Shown: positions 53,695-63,819, counted from the stretch's first letter. The stretch: 64,000 nucleotides of DNA from Pictodentalium vernedei (GCA_031216915.1 CM062289.1:18764520-18828519), one strand, 5' to 3'. Notes: generated from the letters alone by a model not told the origin. Translations and numbers: made by a program.

Positions 53695-53758
53695 TTGCCT
53701 TGTAACAATTTATGGGAGAGTGCCTGCACTTTCCCATAAATTGTAACTAGGCAAATCC
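53695..53758. repeat. Small palindrome
   Basis: TTTGCCTTGTAACAATTTATGGGA facing TCCCATAAATTGTAACTAGGCAAA. The arm phrase 'gcttgttacaatttatggga' also occurs at 7352. Confidence 0.7.
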
Positions 53759-54258
53759 CCATAGAGGAAATACTTTTACTTCAAAGATAATATGAAGAGC
53801 ATAGAAAGAATATGAAGCCTTTGAATTGCAGTACCTACAGTTTGGTTATAGAGGAATGATTTATTTTTCAAATTAAAAATGAATTTATTTGTATAAATAT
53901 GCACTTTCTATATTTCTGTGTGTTAAAAGGCAGCCGAAATCCTCTCCATGTTTGCTCACTTTTTGCAAAAGAAAAAGAAAAATTAAAAATAAAACCCTCC
54001 ATCCCTCACTGATTTGAAAAAAAAATACCTGAGAATCAATTGATTTATTTTGTGTGGCCTAACGATAGCTACAAGTCATTTCGACTTCGTTGAATGACTT
54101 AGTTAAGAAAATTCTTTATCTTGAGGATTCATGGTGTATTCAATAAAGAAAGGCATGCACACACTGGCACATACCCTCGACTAGTATAAGTTTGGTTTCC
54201 AGAGATATCAACAGGTGCCAACCCTCAAGAGCTTATTATTCACATGAAACCTGATCAC
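53759..54258. other. Unassigned, with a solo element-O end
   Basis: 54028-54062 matches one end of element O (29.9 kb). No other feature. Confidence 0.45.
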
Positions 54259-54266
54259 GAAATGGC

Positions 54267-54734
54267 AAGTACTGAAATGGTTAACCGGATAATCGGTTTG
54301 AAACCAGTTAGCTACCTAACCGATTAGAAAAAACCGTCAACCGGTTATCCGAAATATCGATAGTGATCGTTCCACGTTTAAAACGTAGTAAATCTGCCGC
54401 TTCTCCTTTGTGATAGATTACAGATCGAAGCCGCGTTGTATATATTGAGAAATAATCGACTTTGGCGTTCAAGACTTCGTTAATGATCGGCAGTTTCCGC
54501 GAGTAACGAGTAATCGCAGAAACTATTCCGTAGTGTGTATACAAACGAACGTTGTCGAGTACTCGACAACGTTCGTTTGTATGCACACTACAGAATAGTT
54601 TGAGAATACTGCTTTCCAATTCCTATAGTTTTGATCCCATATTCGGTGAAATAATCGCCACGGATAACCAGATATTATCCGGTTATAGCCCTCGGTTAGT
54701 CAGTTACGAAAATAAGCCAACCGTTTCAGTCCTA
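54267..54734 (-). mobile_element. hAT-1 MITE, 8-bp duplication with one mismatch
   Basis: GAAATGGC (54259-54266) and GAAATGAC (54735-54742) flank AAGTACTGAAATGG and CGTTTCAGTCCTA. Central palindrome GTATACAAACGAACGTTGTC / inverse at about 54537-54584 is intact. Confidence 0.92.
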
Positions 54735-54742
54735 GAAATGAC

Positions 54743-55900
54743 CAGGATGTAAATCTGTTTTAAGCGTTCAACGAAATGTGGCTGAAGTCTGCTTCATTCA
54801 ATGCTAGCTTGAGAGGAAAACCTTGACTGACTTTTGTCATGAAACTGCAGAGCTCTTAACTGGAAAGGCCATGCTGTATCTTTTTATTGGTTGAAAATAG
54901 AGACTTGTGGCTTTTGTTCATCCAACTCAGGATAGACTCCAGATTCCTTTGCCCGAGTGACATCCACGGGGAGATCACTCTTGTTTTCTCTTAAAGCTCT
55001 ACAGTTTCGCACTACTGCGCATTCCAAACATAGGGCATATGTTGAAACTAAGGTCATGTAAAATAGAGATATATTTTTAGTATCAGATATATGATTACAT
55101 TAGGCTTTTTGTTGGACAAGAGAATCTGAAGTTTTGGTCCCAAAGTTGGAGTCTGATACACAGGGGTAAATTACCAGATGAATTATGGGAAACAGTGGCT
55201 TCGTAAAATTGGCTATTTTTTAAAATGTAATTTTTACACGGGTTTGTTACCAGACATGTAACTAAAAAATGAAAGGGAAACATACAATTTTTTTTTGCAT
55301 TTTAGAAACAGGGTATGCTATGAGCCAGGGGTAGGTAGGCGGGAGTGGTGGGAAAATTCTGCTTTTGAGGCTGCTGGGTGGCTGAAAATGACTGGTTTCT
55401 GCATTTTTTCATGTAATTTTGGAGGTTGAAGTCTTGCCTTTGGCAATAAATTATTCCACCCACATTCAGATTGTTTATTTCTACTTAGTCAGATAGTGTC
55501 ATATGTTTTTTGTGGATTTGGGAAATGTAATACATGTTATGGGTTAGATAACTAAGTTACAGAATATTTGCATTTGAAAAGAATGTATGGCATGTCATTT
55601 TGGGAAATGCCCGGAAATGTGGAGCGGAACCAAAGAGGGACGATTTCTCTCGACATCGGCTATGCCAACGTCTCGCTCGAGAACCTTTAGCTCCGTCGCC
55701 CTTTAAAATAAAACACATGTACAGAACCGCACGTACGTTTGAATGGGTTAAGAATTATCGCACGAGACTGCTTTGGCCCAGGGTACAACAAGAAGAAATC
55801 CAAATTGTCGCAAAATTGTTAACGCTATGGCGTTAATGAAGATGGAAAGTCGGACAACGTAAACATTATATTTCACTCCAAACATTTGTAATTAAATGAC
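54743..55900. other. Unassigned, few repeats
   Basis: 1.16 kb with no match to repeats elsewhere in the window. A 78-codon frame at 55600-55836 is basic and lacks recognisable motifs. No splice-supported exon can be argued. Confidence 0.4.
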
Positions 55901-56300
55901 GGTGACGTCGCGGTAACCGGTTCTCGTCAGATCACCGAAGTTAAGCAACGTCGAGCGCGGTTAGTATTTGGATGGGTGACCATTTCAGCGACTGATTCGC
56001 GCTCCCGCGTTGTGTCCTTGGGCAAGGCACTTAACCCCGATTGCCTACATGGGGCACGATGACGCTGTGTACTAAGGCGTACTGTACGTCGAAGGTGCGC
56101 ATGTCTTCAACCAATCTAACCCTGCCTGTGCCGCGGTGCAAAGTTCAGTTGTTACGATGTTGGAGAGCTGACAGCTGCTCGTCGTTGCTCGGTGGTTCTC
56201 TCCGGGTACTCCGGCTTCCTCCACCCGTAAAACTGTCACCGACATGATCTGACTCTGGCTGTTAATGTGTCGTTAAATCCTAATTAAAAAAAAATAAATA
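55901..56300 (+). mobile_element. SINE, 5S rRNA-headed, reference copy
   Basis: 5S-like head: TCACCGAAGTTAAGCAACGT at 55932 and GGATGGGTGACC at 55970, equivalent to the internal promoter A- and C-box regions of 5S rRNA genes. This is followed by GCGTTGTGTCCTTGGGCAAG, the same body as the tRNA-headed copies, and a tail AATTAAAAAAAAATAAATAA. AAATGAC is seen on both sides (before GGTGACG and after the tail). Confidence 0.93.
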
Positions 56301-56423
56301 AATGACATTAGTACTCAAGACACTGCCACCTTAATCTCCTTGCCGACCCGCTCGGTTGTTGTGCTTACTGGGTGATGGGCGTAGTTTGTCATTGACTTCT
56401 GGAAATTAGCTTGCGATTTCAAA

Positions 56424-56612
56424 ATATCGTCGCCCGAGTGCTAGAATGTTCTATGTCCCCAATGGGACTATATATTATCTCCCCTATGGGAGTACTATGT
56501 CCCCTATGAGACTATATATTATCTCCCCTATGGGAGCACTATATCCCCTATGGGACTATATATTATCTCCCCTATGGGACATAGAACATTCTAGCACTCA
56601 GCCGACGATATA
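56424..56612. mobile_element. Compact inverted-repeat element with internal tandem units
   Basis: 189 bp. Inverted ends of about 36 bp: ATATCGTCG..CGAGTGCTAG, AATGTTCTATGTCCC and inverse. The interior is three repeats of GGGACTATATATTATCTCCC followed by CTATGGGAG.ACTAT. It is almost entirely self-complementary. Confidence 0.78.
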
Positions 56613-56827
56613 ACAATCTGGACCAGGAAGAGCCTGATTAATATTAGAAATAAAATATAAATAATTGGTTCTTTTATATCCATAGCTTTCGGCTTCATCG
56701 GTAGAAATGAATACAAAATATTGATTACATGCTTTCAATGTAAGTTACAATTTGCAATGACAGTTCAAAGGTTAGAAATTTTGCAAAATTCAGTCTTCCA
56801 AGAGCGAATCTGATCATTTGTAACATA

Positions 56828-57088
56828 TACAGTACGTGGAGAGTGGATCGTAACTAAATCACCCGCGGAGTGGAGATATCACCCAAGCCATAACTTTCCA
56901 ATGTTGTACATATCGACAAAAAACATAAACAATGTTTCAGCCAATGGACCTCCGGGTTTAACCCGGAGGTCCATTGGCTGAAACTTTGCTTGTGCTGGTT
57001 ATGCTTTGCAACAAATTTGCAATTATTGCTTGGGTGGAATCTCCACTCTGTGGGTGATTTAGCGATAATACACTCTCCACGTACTGTA
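56828..57088. mobile_element. TA-2 MITE reference copy
   Basis: TA-CAGTACGTGGAGAGTGGA and inverse CCACGTACTG-TA. Core arms CCAATGGACCTCCGGGT / ACCCGGAGGTCCATTGG perfect, extended by TGTTTCAG / CTGAAAC. 261 bp including TA pairs. 56613-56827 before it is unassigned. Confidence 0.9.
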
Positions 57089-57164
57089 TATCCCTATATT
57101 GGAGACCATTGTTGGGATCTATGTTATGTGAAACTTGCATCATTGGACTAATGTTTTATTGAGG

Positions 57165-57430
57165 GGGTGGGGGCGGAACTGTTTAGGTGCCAAGAGCTTC
57201 ATCCCTTTCCGTGGCCACGGCACTGGCTGAGGGAGAAAATGGTCGATAGATGAGATTCACATGGCTCATTTCCATTTAAAACATGCAGCGAATATTTCTT
57301 CCAATATTAAAAAGTATTATGAAAAAGAGAAAAACAAGGTTTTTATTACAGATATGTATTGTATCTGTCACCAGGACTTTCCTGCATGCCATTCATGATA
57401 CTTCTTCACGTGTGGTATATATAGACGTGT
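57165..57430. repeat. Local duplication, copy A
   Basis: Diverged partner of 58350-58627: shared 'gcgaatatttcttccaata', 'aaaaagagaaaaacaaggtt', ATCTGTCACCAGGACTTTCC, TGCATGCCATTCATGATACT. Sequence 57431-57800 is unassigned. Confidence 0.7.
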
Positions 57431-57830
57431 AGCTAAATTTCTTACTGCATCCAACGTGCGTGGGTGAATTAATTATTTACTGCAGCGCGTGCTAACGAAT
57501 GCAGCAGCTGCAACCAAACATACCATTGATTTTTTATTTGTGTGATTGACTTGCAGTTACTTGATTCTCATTACAAATAATCATTTCATCTCTCAAGAAA
57601 ACTATAAGTCCACAGCAATTGTGGAACTAACTCCTGGTAATTTTCTATGACACTGGTAGCCTAGAAAACGCGCATTTAACCCCCTAATCTTATTGTTTCA
57701 AATATACAAACAGATTTACAAAGATATGTCAATATCTAAATAACATGGGGTCTCGCAAAACACTGAATGAAAGCTACACGCCACTTCACGTTTTTACCTT
57801 TAACCCTTAAACCAACGTAGATCAGGGGCG

Positions 57831-58195
57831 GCAGAACCAGGGGCGGGGAGGGAGGGGGGCACAAAGGATACGTGCCTCTCCACTTTTTTCTACAGACAAG
57901 TTGCGTAGTTATACAATGAGTTAAAATGGGAGCACGAAAAAATGCGAATATACACGCATTCCTGAAATATATTATTTACAATTTCAAACAACATTTAGCC
58001 AACTTCGGTCCGTTTCTTCCACTTTAATCATCTTCCAACCCGAAGGCTGGCCTTCGGGTTGGAAGATGACTGAAGTAGAAGGAATGGACAGGACTCTGAC
58101 CACACCGCGGCATGCTCATCCTTCCATTGGGCTGAACCACCGTAGCCTTGATAATTTGTGCCCCTCCCTTTTATCGAGCTTCCGCCGCCCCTGAT
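57831..58195. mobile_element. Element P copy 2, array-less
   Basis: 365 bp. Inverted ends ATCAGGGGCGGC / GCCGCCCCTGAT, with GGGAGG.GGGCACAAA / TTTGTGCCCCTCCC just inside. A perfect 40-bp hairpin lies at the centre (58029-58068; arms CATCTTCCAACCCGAAGGC). It interrupts a TTAA-type element fragment: TTAACCCTTAAACCAACGTAG before it, ACGATATCAC after. Confidence 0.85.
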
Positions 58196-58326
58196 GTAAA
58201 CGATATCACGTTCTCTCACTTCCCTTCGTGGAAGTGTAAGCAGGGGGAAACGACTGGAGTGTCCTATGTAGAACAAGGCTTACCACGTAAAAGTTGCAGC
58301 TTGCATCATTGGGCCAAAGGTTCTTT

Positions 58327-58372
58327 GTGGGGGGGGGGGGGGGGGGGGTGGGTGGGGAGGGGGGGTGAACAT
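58327..58372. repeat. G-run
   Basis: G21 to G22 followed by GTGGGTGGGGAGGGGGG. Strong G-quadruplex potential. Confidence 0.9.
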
Positions 58373-58625
58373 TTCGGGAGGAACACAGGCCCTAGCTTCC
58401 TCTCCGCCCGTGGCTACGCCTCTGGTTAACAGAGAAAATGGGCGATATGAGATTCATGTAACCCGACATATTCCATTTTAATCACGCGGTGAATATTTCT
58501 TCCAATACCGGTATACAAAAAAGTATAGAAAAGAGAAAAGCAAGGTTTTTATTGCTGATGTGTATTTCATCTGTCACCAGGTCTTTCCTGCATTCCATTC
58601 ATAATACTTCAAGTGTGATATACCT
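58373..58625. repeat. Local duplication, copy B
   Basis: Second copy of 57165-57430, with an inserted ACCGGTATACAAAA. The pair is direct, about 1.2 kb apart, with element P copy 2 between. Confidence 0.7.
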
Positions 58626-58851
58626 TTAACCCTTTCTCAACGAAGACAATATCAAAATTTGTTATTTTTATTAATTTTTTTCTTAAAAAGTTTCAAAACA
58701 TTTCAACAAAACCATGTCATGTGACGTCTCATTGGAACGAGCTCTTGTCACATGATATGGTTTTGATGAATTTTTCAAAACATTTTTTTCCAATTGATAA
58801 CTTTGTATATCACGCAGGTGGATATGGCCGTTTCATTGGATAAAGGGTTAA
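58626..58851. mobile_element. TTAA-1 MITE, one hairpin arm deleted
   Basis: TTAACCCTTTCTCAACGAAG left, GGATAAAGGGTTAA right. The core reads CATTGGAACGAGCTC and then jumps to TTGTCACATGATATGG, losing the second GAGCTCGTTCCAATG arm. Confidence 0.85.
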
Positions 58852-59423
58852 TTCGTTAATTATTACAGGCCTCTATTATATCCATGCAGCAAGCGACCAC
58901 TTTATGAAGAAAATTACCTTGGGAAATCTGTTTTTAAATTCATAGTACCGAATCTATTTTTAATTCAAAGTATGAATAATTCACCGAGTTTGAACAACTG
59001 GAAAAACAAACACATACAGAATACAGTTTCTTCAACGACTGAAACAATCCATTGTTTCCCCAGAACATATCTTTTGACCCTAAATATATATATACGGAAT
59101 CACGATTTGAAATAAAATTTATGTAACTAGTTCACTGAAACAATTCGGACTGAGGTTTACCGAAACTCATATCCATTTCAGTAAACGAGATTCAGAAATT
59201 TCATATCATGTCGTGACAAATTTGAGATTCTTTAACCGTTCAGCTAACATAGTGTCCAAAAACCGCTCAGCGCTATTCACAAAATGATGGATGGATCTGG
59301 AGCACGTTTTTCTGTTCGGGACCCATGCAGATTAGTGAGACAATGGCGTCGTGATGATAGGGTAGGTGTGTGAGCCTGAATTGGCCCGACTGTGATGGCT
59401 CAAGACCCGACTGATAAATTATT
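58852..59423. other. No recognised feature
   Basis: No matched repeat. Frames short. Confidence 0.4.
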
Positions 59424-59487
59424 CCAACTACATCATCAAGGCATGCCTTCGTCGAATTCATGCCTTGATGATGTAGTTGGAATATTA
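59424..59487. repeat. Palindrome, 25-bp arms
   Basis: ATTCCAACTACATCATCAAG-GCATG facing the exact inverse around CCTTCGTCGAATT. Confidence 0.85.
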
Positions 59488-60342
59488 ACAAAGTGCAATG
59501 CCACCTCCACCAAGAAGTGGTTTACTAAAACGGGGAACTCTAAGTGGAAATAAAACCGAAAAAGGCCTATATCTCCAGAAAAAAATGGACAAAACCTGTT
59601 ACTTGTGAATATCCTTTCCCCCATGGTGATCTATAAGCATACCAAAGATAATTTAAATCCAACATCCACTGAGTGAGATATGAAGATCCAAAGTTGTTAC
59701 TGACGAATGGACGAACGGACGGACCGACCTCATTTCTATATCCCCCGCAAACTTCGTTTTGACGGGGGATAATTAGCCAGTTGGGATTACAGCTAAAAAA
59801 AAACAAAGACTTTCTCCATTACTTTTGTTTATCAGATTAGAAAATTACATATTCAGATCTCCGATTTCGCAGCGGAAATGCGTTTCGAAACGAATTGTTT
59901 TTGAATATTCATGGACTCTAGATGCCTGTTAAATTATTGGAGTACGTCGATTGCGTTCGCTTTCTCTTCGAATTGGTTAATAAAAATTATTCCTACAGTC
60001 ATGACTGTTCACTGACACGGAATGACGAATTTATCAATAATTGTTCATCGGAAAATGTATGTATTGTCGTACCCAAAATAGAAATTGTAAAATGCCTTCG
60101 GCACCGCTTTTTCTTTGTGTGAGGCCAATGAGGAAATTTCCCAATAAGGGCTTACCCCATCTTGGTATTGAATGACCACATACTGTGGCACCCAGTTCCA
60201 GCTCCTCTAACGAACAAACGACTGGCATTTGCCGCCCCTTTTCTATCGTATGAGGCCAAGAGAAAATTCCTTTTAAAGGTCATGCCGCAAGTCCTTTATA
60301 TCCGCCTGACAAAAAAGGATTCTTTAAGCATAGCCAGACTAT
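59488..60342. other. Degenerate repeat and unassigned flank
   Basis: 59560-59770 resembles the 2.6-kb repeat ('gatctataagcataccaaag') and ends with TATCCCCCGCAAACTTCGTT / inverse CGGGGGATA. The rest up to the Ngaro-like element is unassigned. Confidence 0.4.
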
Positions 60343-60389
60343 TAAATTTTTCCCGCGTTTCGCCAGTATAGCGGGAAAACATTGTCTAG
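60343..60389 (+). repeat. Left terminal repeat of the Ngaro-like element
   Basis: TAAATTTTTCCCGCGTTTCG, then CCAGTATAGCGGGAAAACAT, then TGTCTAG. It contains its own short stem TTTCCCGC / GCGGGAAA. Repeated directly at 63955-64000 with two substitutions and one single-base length difference. Confidence 0.9.
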
Positions 60390-60518
60390 ATATAACGGTA
60401 AAAACAAAACGTGTAATGACGTTGCTTTGGGTTGACCAATAGGAGTATTAGTTGCATGTCATGTTGCAAAGTTAGCTTAGAATAGTACTGAGTTTGTCAG
60501 TTTCTAGCAAGTTCTTTA

Positions 60519-61320
60519 TTGCCTTAAATAAACACAAAATGTACATCAAGTATAGAACACGAAAAACATGTGTAATCAACTCATAGAGTCGACTGTAGGC
60601 ACCACTGGTTCCTGGAAGTCTGCTGCCGTATTCGCACCAGAACTGATAATTTAATAATATTTCACGAAAACAACTTGTGGCCAAATGTGCGTTACATATC
60701 CAAGAACAAAGCTAGGGGATAAAAATTCTTCAGAACACGGCGACAGAGCTGCATTGGGGAAAATTCCAACGCTTTTGCTTTTGTTTACGTATGAGTATAC
60801 TTTCGATTTCCGGCCGACGTCATCGGACAGAAAAAGCATGTAAAAACAACGCCGTCTAAAATCAAATAATGAAAAAGATCGACTTCATAAAGTATACTGT
60901 TATTAGATAGCGATTGCACAGTTGCCATATTCAGTGCAAGGTATCATGATACCTGTTGAAATTTCTTAGAATTACGATTTTGTTTTTTGATGGAAATTCG
61001 TGGTAACGAATGATTTGCGCATGTCTGTCGAGCATGGAAACCATCTTCAATAAAAAATGCAGACAGTGTTGTCTTTTTCCAAAATGCAAACCTATCGCTG
61101 TATTCGAAAGTGTTTTGAATGCCTAGCTTTGTTCTTGGATATATGAAGCACATTTGGCCACAAGTTGTTCTGATGAAATATTATTTTATTATCAGTTCTG
61201 GTGCGAATACGGTAGCAGACTTCCAGGAACCAGTGGTGCATACAGTCGACTCTACGAGTTGATTACATATGTGTTTCGTGTTCTATACATCCCAACCTTC
61301 ATTTTGATGTATAATTTGTG
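60519..61320. repeat. Family X long inverted repeat inside the Ngaro-like element
   Basis: Arms 60519-60714 and 61121-61320 are imperfect inverses (e.g. CTGGTTCCTGGAAGTCTGCT facing GGTAGCAGACTTCCAGGAAC), with a loop of about 400 bp. Both arms give the same peptide, QFWCEYGSRLPGTSGAYSRL, read outward, but matching sequence at 38.4, 40.2 and 40.9 kb lacks an open frame, so coding is doubtful. The unit occupies the place expected for gag and the RT N terminus. Confidence 0.75.
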
Positions 61321-61402
61321 TATATTTAATCTGAATTTAAGGAATATGAGAGGTGAGAATTTCAAAATAAACAAAATTCCATTACTTATATAGGCCCTTA
61401 AG

Positions 61403-62750
61403 TGAGTAATGTATTTAGATGACGGGATTGGGGGTGAGTCGACCTTGGAAAAAGCTCGACATTCTAGTAATTTCATTCAAAACAATATGAATGAGTTCGG
61501 TTTTCTAATATCGTCTGACAAATGTAATTGGGAACCTGCTCTTTCGGCGGTATGGTTAGGATATATTTGGCAAATGGAAAATGGCTTCATGCAACTGACG
61601 ATAGAATAGACAGATTAGAAAACTGTTTGCAAACTATAAGAACTCATGTTTTGGTGAAAGATTACCCTTTGCTGCGGGTGAGATTTTTGGCGTCTATTGT
61701 GGGACAAATTATTTCTCTTAAGGCAGTTTTGGGTGATATTGTCAGATTAAGGACCAGGTTTATGTACAAATGTATACTTTCCAGGGATAGCTGGGAAGCA
61801 CCGGTCCTTTTGACAAATGAAGCAAAATCTGAAATTAATTTTTGGAGTGAAAATTGTAGAAAACTGAATAATGAAGGAGGAGATGTGTCCTCTGTAAAAT
61901 TTGAAACAAGCAATGTAATATAATATATACTGATGCCTCTGATATAGGCTACGGTGGTTATATTGCCCCGTGTGAGGGTGCCCTGGCTGAGGGTAGTGAG
62001 GTGATTGGTACATGGGATACCCATGAGCGTGATAAGAGTTCTACTTGGAGAGAGTTAGAAGCTGTGCACCGGGTGTTATATTCCAAGAAAAATGAGCTGG
62101 AAGGCGCAAATATACAGGTATTGACAGACAATAAAAATATTCAATATGTTTTGAAAAGTGGCAGTAGAAAGACAGATTTGCAAAGAAAGGTAATGCATGT
62201 GCATGGTATTTGTCAAGAGGCAAATATAAATTTATTTCCAAAATAGGGATCTGAAAACACAAAAGCGAATTTTCTTAGTAAATGTACGGATAGTGATGAC
62301 TGGGAAATTAAATTCAGTGTTTTTAATGCACTCACATTTAAGTGGGGATCTTATTCATTTGAAAGATTTGCTAGCCATCTTAATACAAAATGTAAAAAAT
62401 TTAATTCCAGATTTTGGTGTCCAGGTACAGAGGGTGTGGACGCATTTCAGAATAACTGGTCCGGTGTGAACAATTGGTTAGTGCCACCCCCAAGACTTAT
62501 CAATCAGGTTTTGAATAAATTGAAAAAAGATAAAGCTTTCAGTACGTTAGTTGTTCCAGAGTGGAAATCAGCTCCATTTTGGGCAACACTCGTAGATAGA
62601 AATAAAATGTTTCATGATTTTGTTGTAGATCACGAGTGTTTTGGCAAACAAACAATTATCACTAAAAAGGGAAGTGGTAATAATGGAATGTTTGGTGGCA
62701 ACCCCCTCAATTTTAATATGGTGGCACTTAACCTAGATTTTAGGAGTTAG
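61403..62750 (+). pseudogene. Ngaro-like pol: RT C-terminal part and RNase H
   Basis: Begins abruptly at the RT catalytic box YLDD (61412-61423); fingers and most of the palm are absent. It continues with GFLISSDKCNW, LGYIW, a frameshift near 61580, LASIVGQIISLKAVLGDI and RTRFMYK typical of DIRS-order RT. After another frameshift at about 61920 comes RNase H: YTDAS (61926-61940), TWRELEAV, LTDNKN, then a stop at 62244-62246. GSENTKANFLSK follows (Asn where an Asp is usual). The tail NSRFWCPGTEGVDAF, NWLVPPPRLI, LVVPEWKSAPFW is strongly reminiscent of Ngaro pol. Confidence 0.88.
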
Positions 62751-62789
62751 TGATGTTCTCATTTTTCGTGCATTAACATTGGATATTTC

Positions 62790-63819
62790 ATGTCATTTTC
62801 AGATTTAAGTTTGACGAAAAATATACATGCTGCTTTGGATGACGCAGGCGGACAGACACAGAAATCCAGTGAAATTTGTGAGCTGGCAGATAAGTTATCT
62901 CAGTACATTCTTCTTTCCAAAAGTGAAAATACTGTGAAAAAATATTACAACAGTTTCCAAAGTTGGTGTAAATTTTCAAAAACTGTCGGCGCAAAGTGTC
63001 TTCCAGCGGAATCAATCTATGTTGCTCTATATTTGACAAAACTTCTTGACTCAGGATTTAGTGCAAGTTCAGTTTCTTCTGCTGTTTATGGCATCAAGTG
63101 GGCCCACAGCGTAAATGGGCATAAAGATCACCACTAACGGTTTTGTTACAAACTTATTAGAATCGGCAAAACGTACTGCAAGTAAAAATACTGTTAAAAA
63201 GGACCCTATTTCTGTTGAACATTTAAAACAATTATCTTCAATGTATTCGGATTGTACTGATTTGGCAACCATACGAGATTTATGTATGATTTTATTATCA
63301 TTTTCTGGTTTCCTCCGTTTTGACGAGGTCAGTTCTTTGAAATGTTCTGATGTTACTATTCATCCTGAACATTTAATACTGAACATAAGTAAGTCTAAAA
63401 CCGATCAGTATCGTTCTGGTAATGAGGTTCTGATTTCAAAAGGAAATTCTTCTGCTTGTCCCCATACTATGTTTATTAGATACTTAAATGTTGCCAATTT
63501 GAGTAGAAGTCTGAACACATATTTATTTCGACCTATTTATAGGTCAGGTGTGACATGCAAATTAATTTCTAAAGATAGAAAATTAAGTTACACACGGGCA
63601 AGAGAGTGTATTCTTGCAAAATTGAAGCTGGTTGCTCCAGAACTCAATTGAGGATTGCATTCCTTAAGGTCAGGTGGAGCTTCTCAAGCTGCCAGTACGG
63701 ATGTAAGTGAAAGGTGCTGGAAGCGTCATGGTAGATGGAGAAGCGATATCTGCAAGGACGGGTATGTTGTAGATTCTATCAGTAAAAGACTGGAAGTTAT
63801 TAAAAAGCTGGGGCTTTAA
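62790..63819 (+). pseudogene. Tyrosine recombinase of the Ngaro-like element
   Basis: About 340 codons. The N-terminal SAM-like/core-binding part includes SENTVKKYYNSFQSWCKF. A frameshift near 63115 joins it to the catalytic part. Active-site residues visible: Arg in GFLRFDEV (63316-63318), His-x-x-Arg in HSLRSGG (63658-63669), His/Trp in HGRWRS (63727 on), and the candidate nucleophile Tyr in KDGYV (63763-63765). A TGA at 63649-63651 lies just before the HxxR motif. Expected role: integration of a circular cDNA by site-specific recombination. Inactive as it stands. Confidence 0.9.

Noticed and set aside
55930..55985. Possible 5S rRNA gene
   Set aside because: Only part of the 5S sequence is present and it is fused to the SINE body; it is a SINE head.
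60472..61393. Conserved small protein encoded twice (QFWCEYGSRLPG...)
   Set aside because: The two frames are opposite arms of one inverted repeat; matching family copies at 38-41 kb have no open frame.
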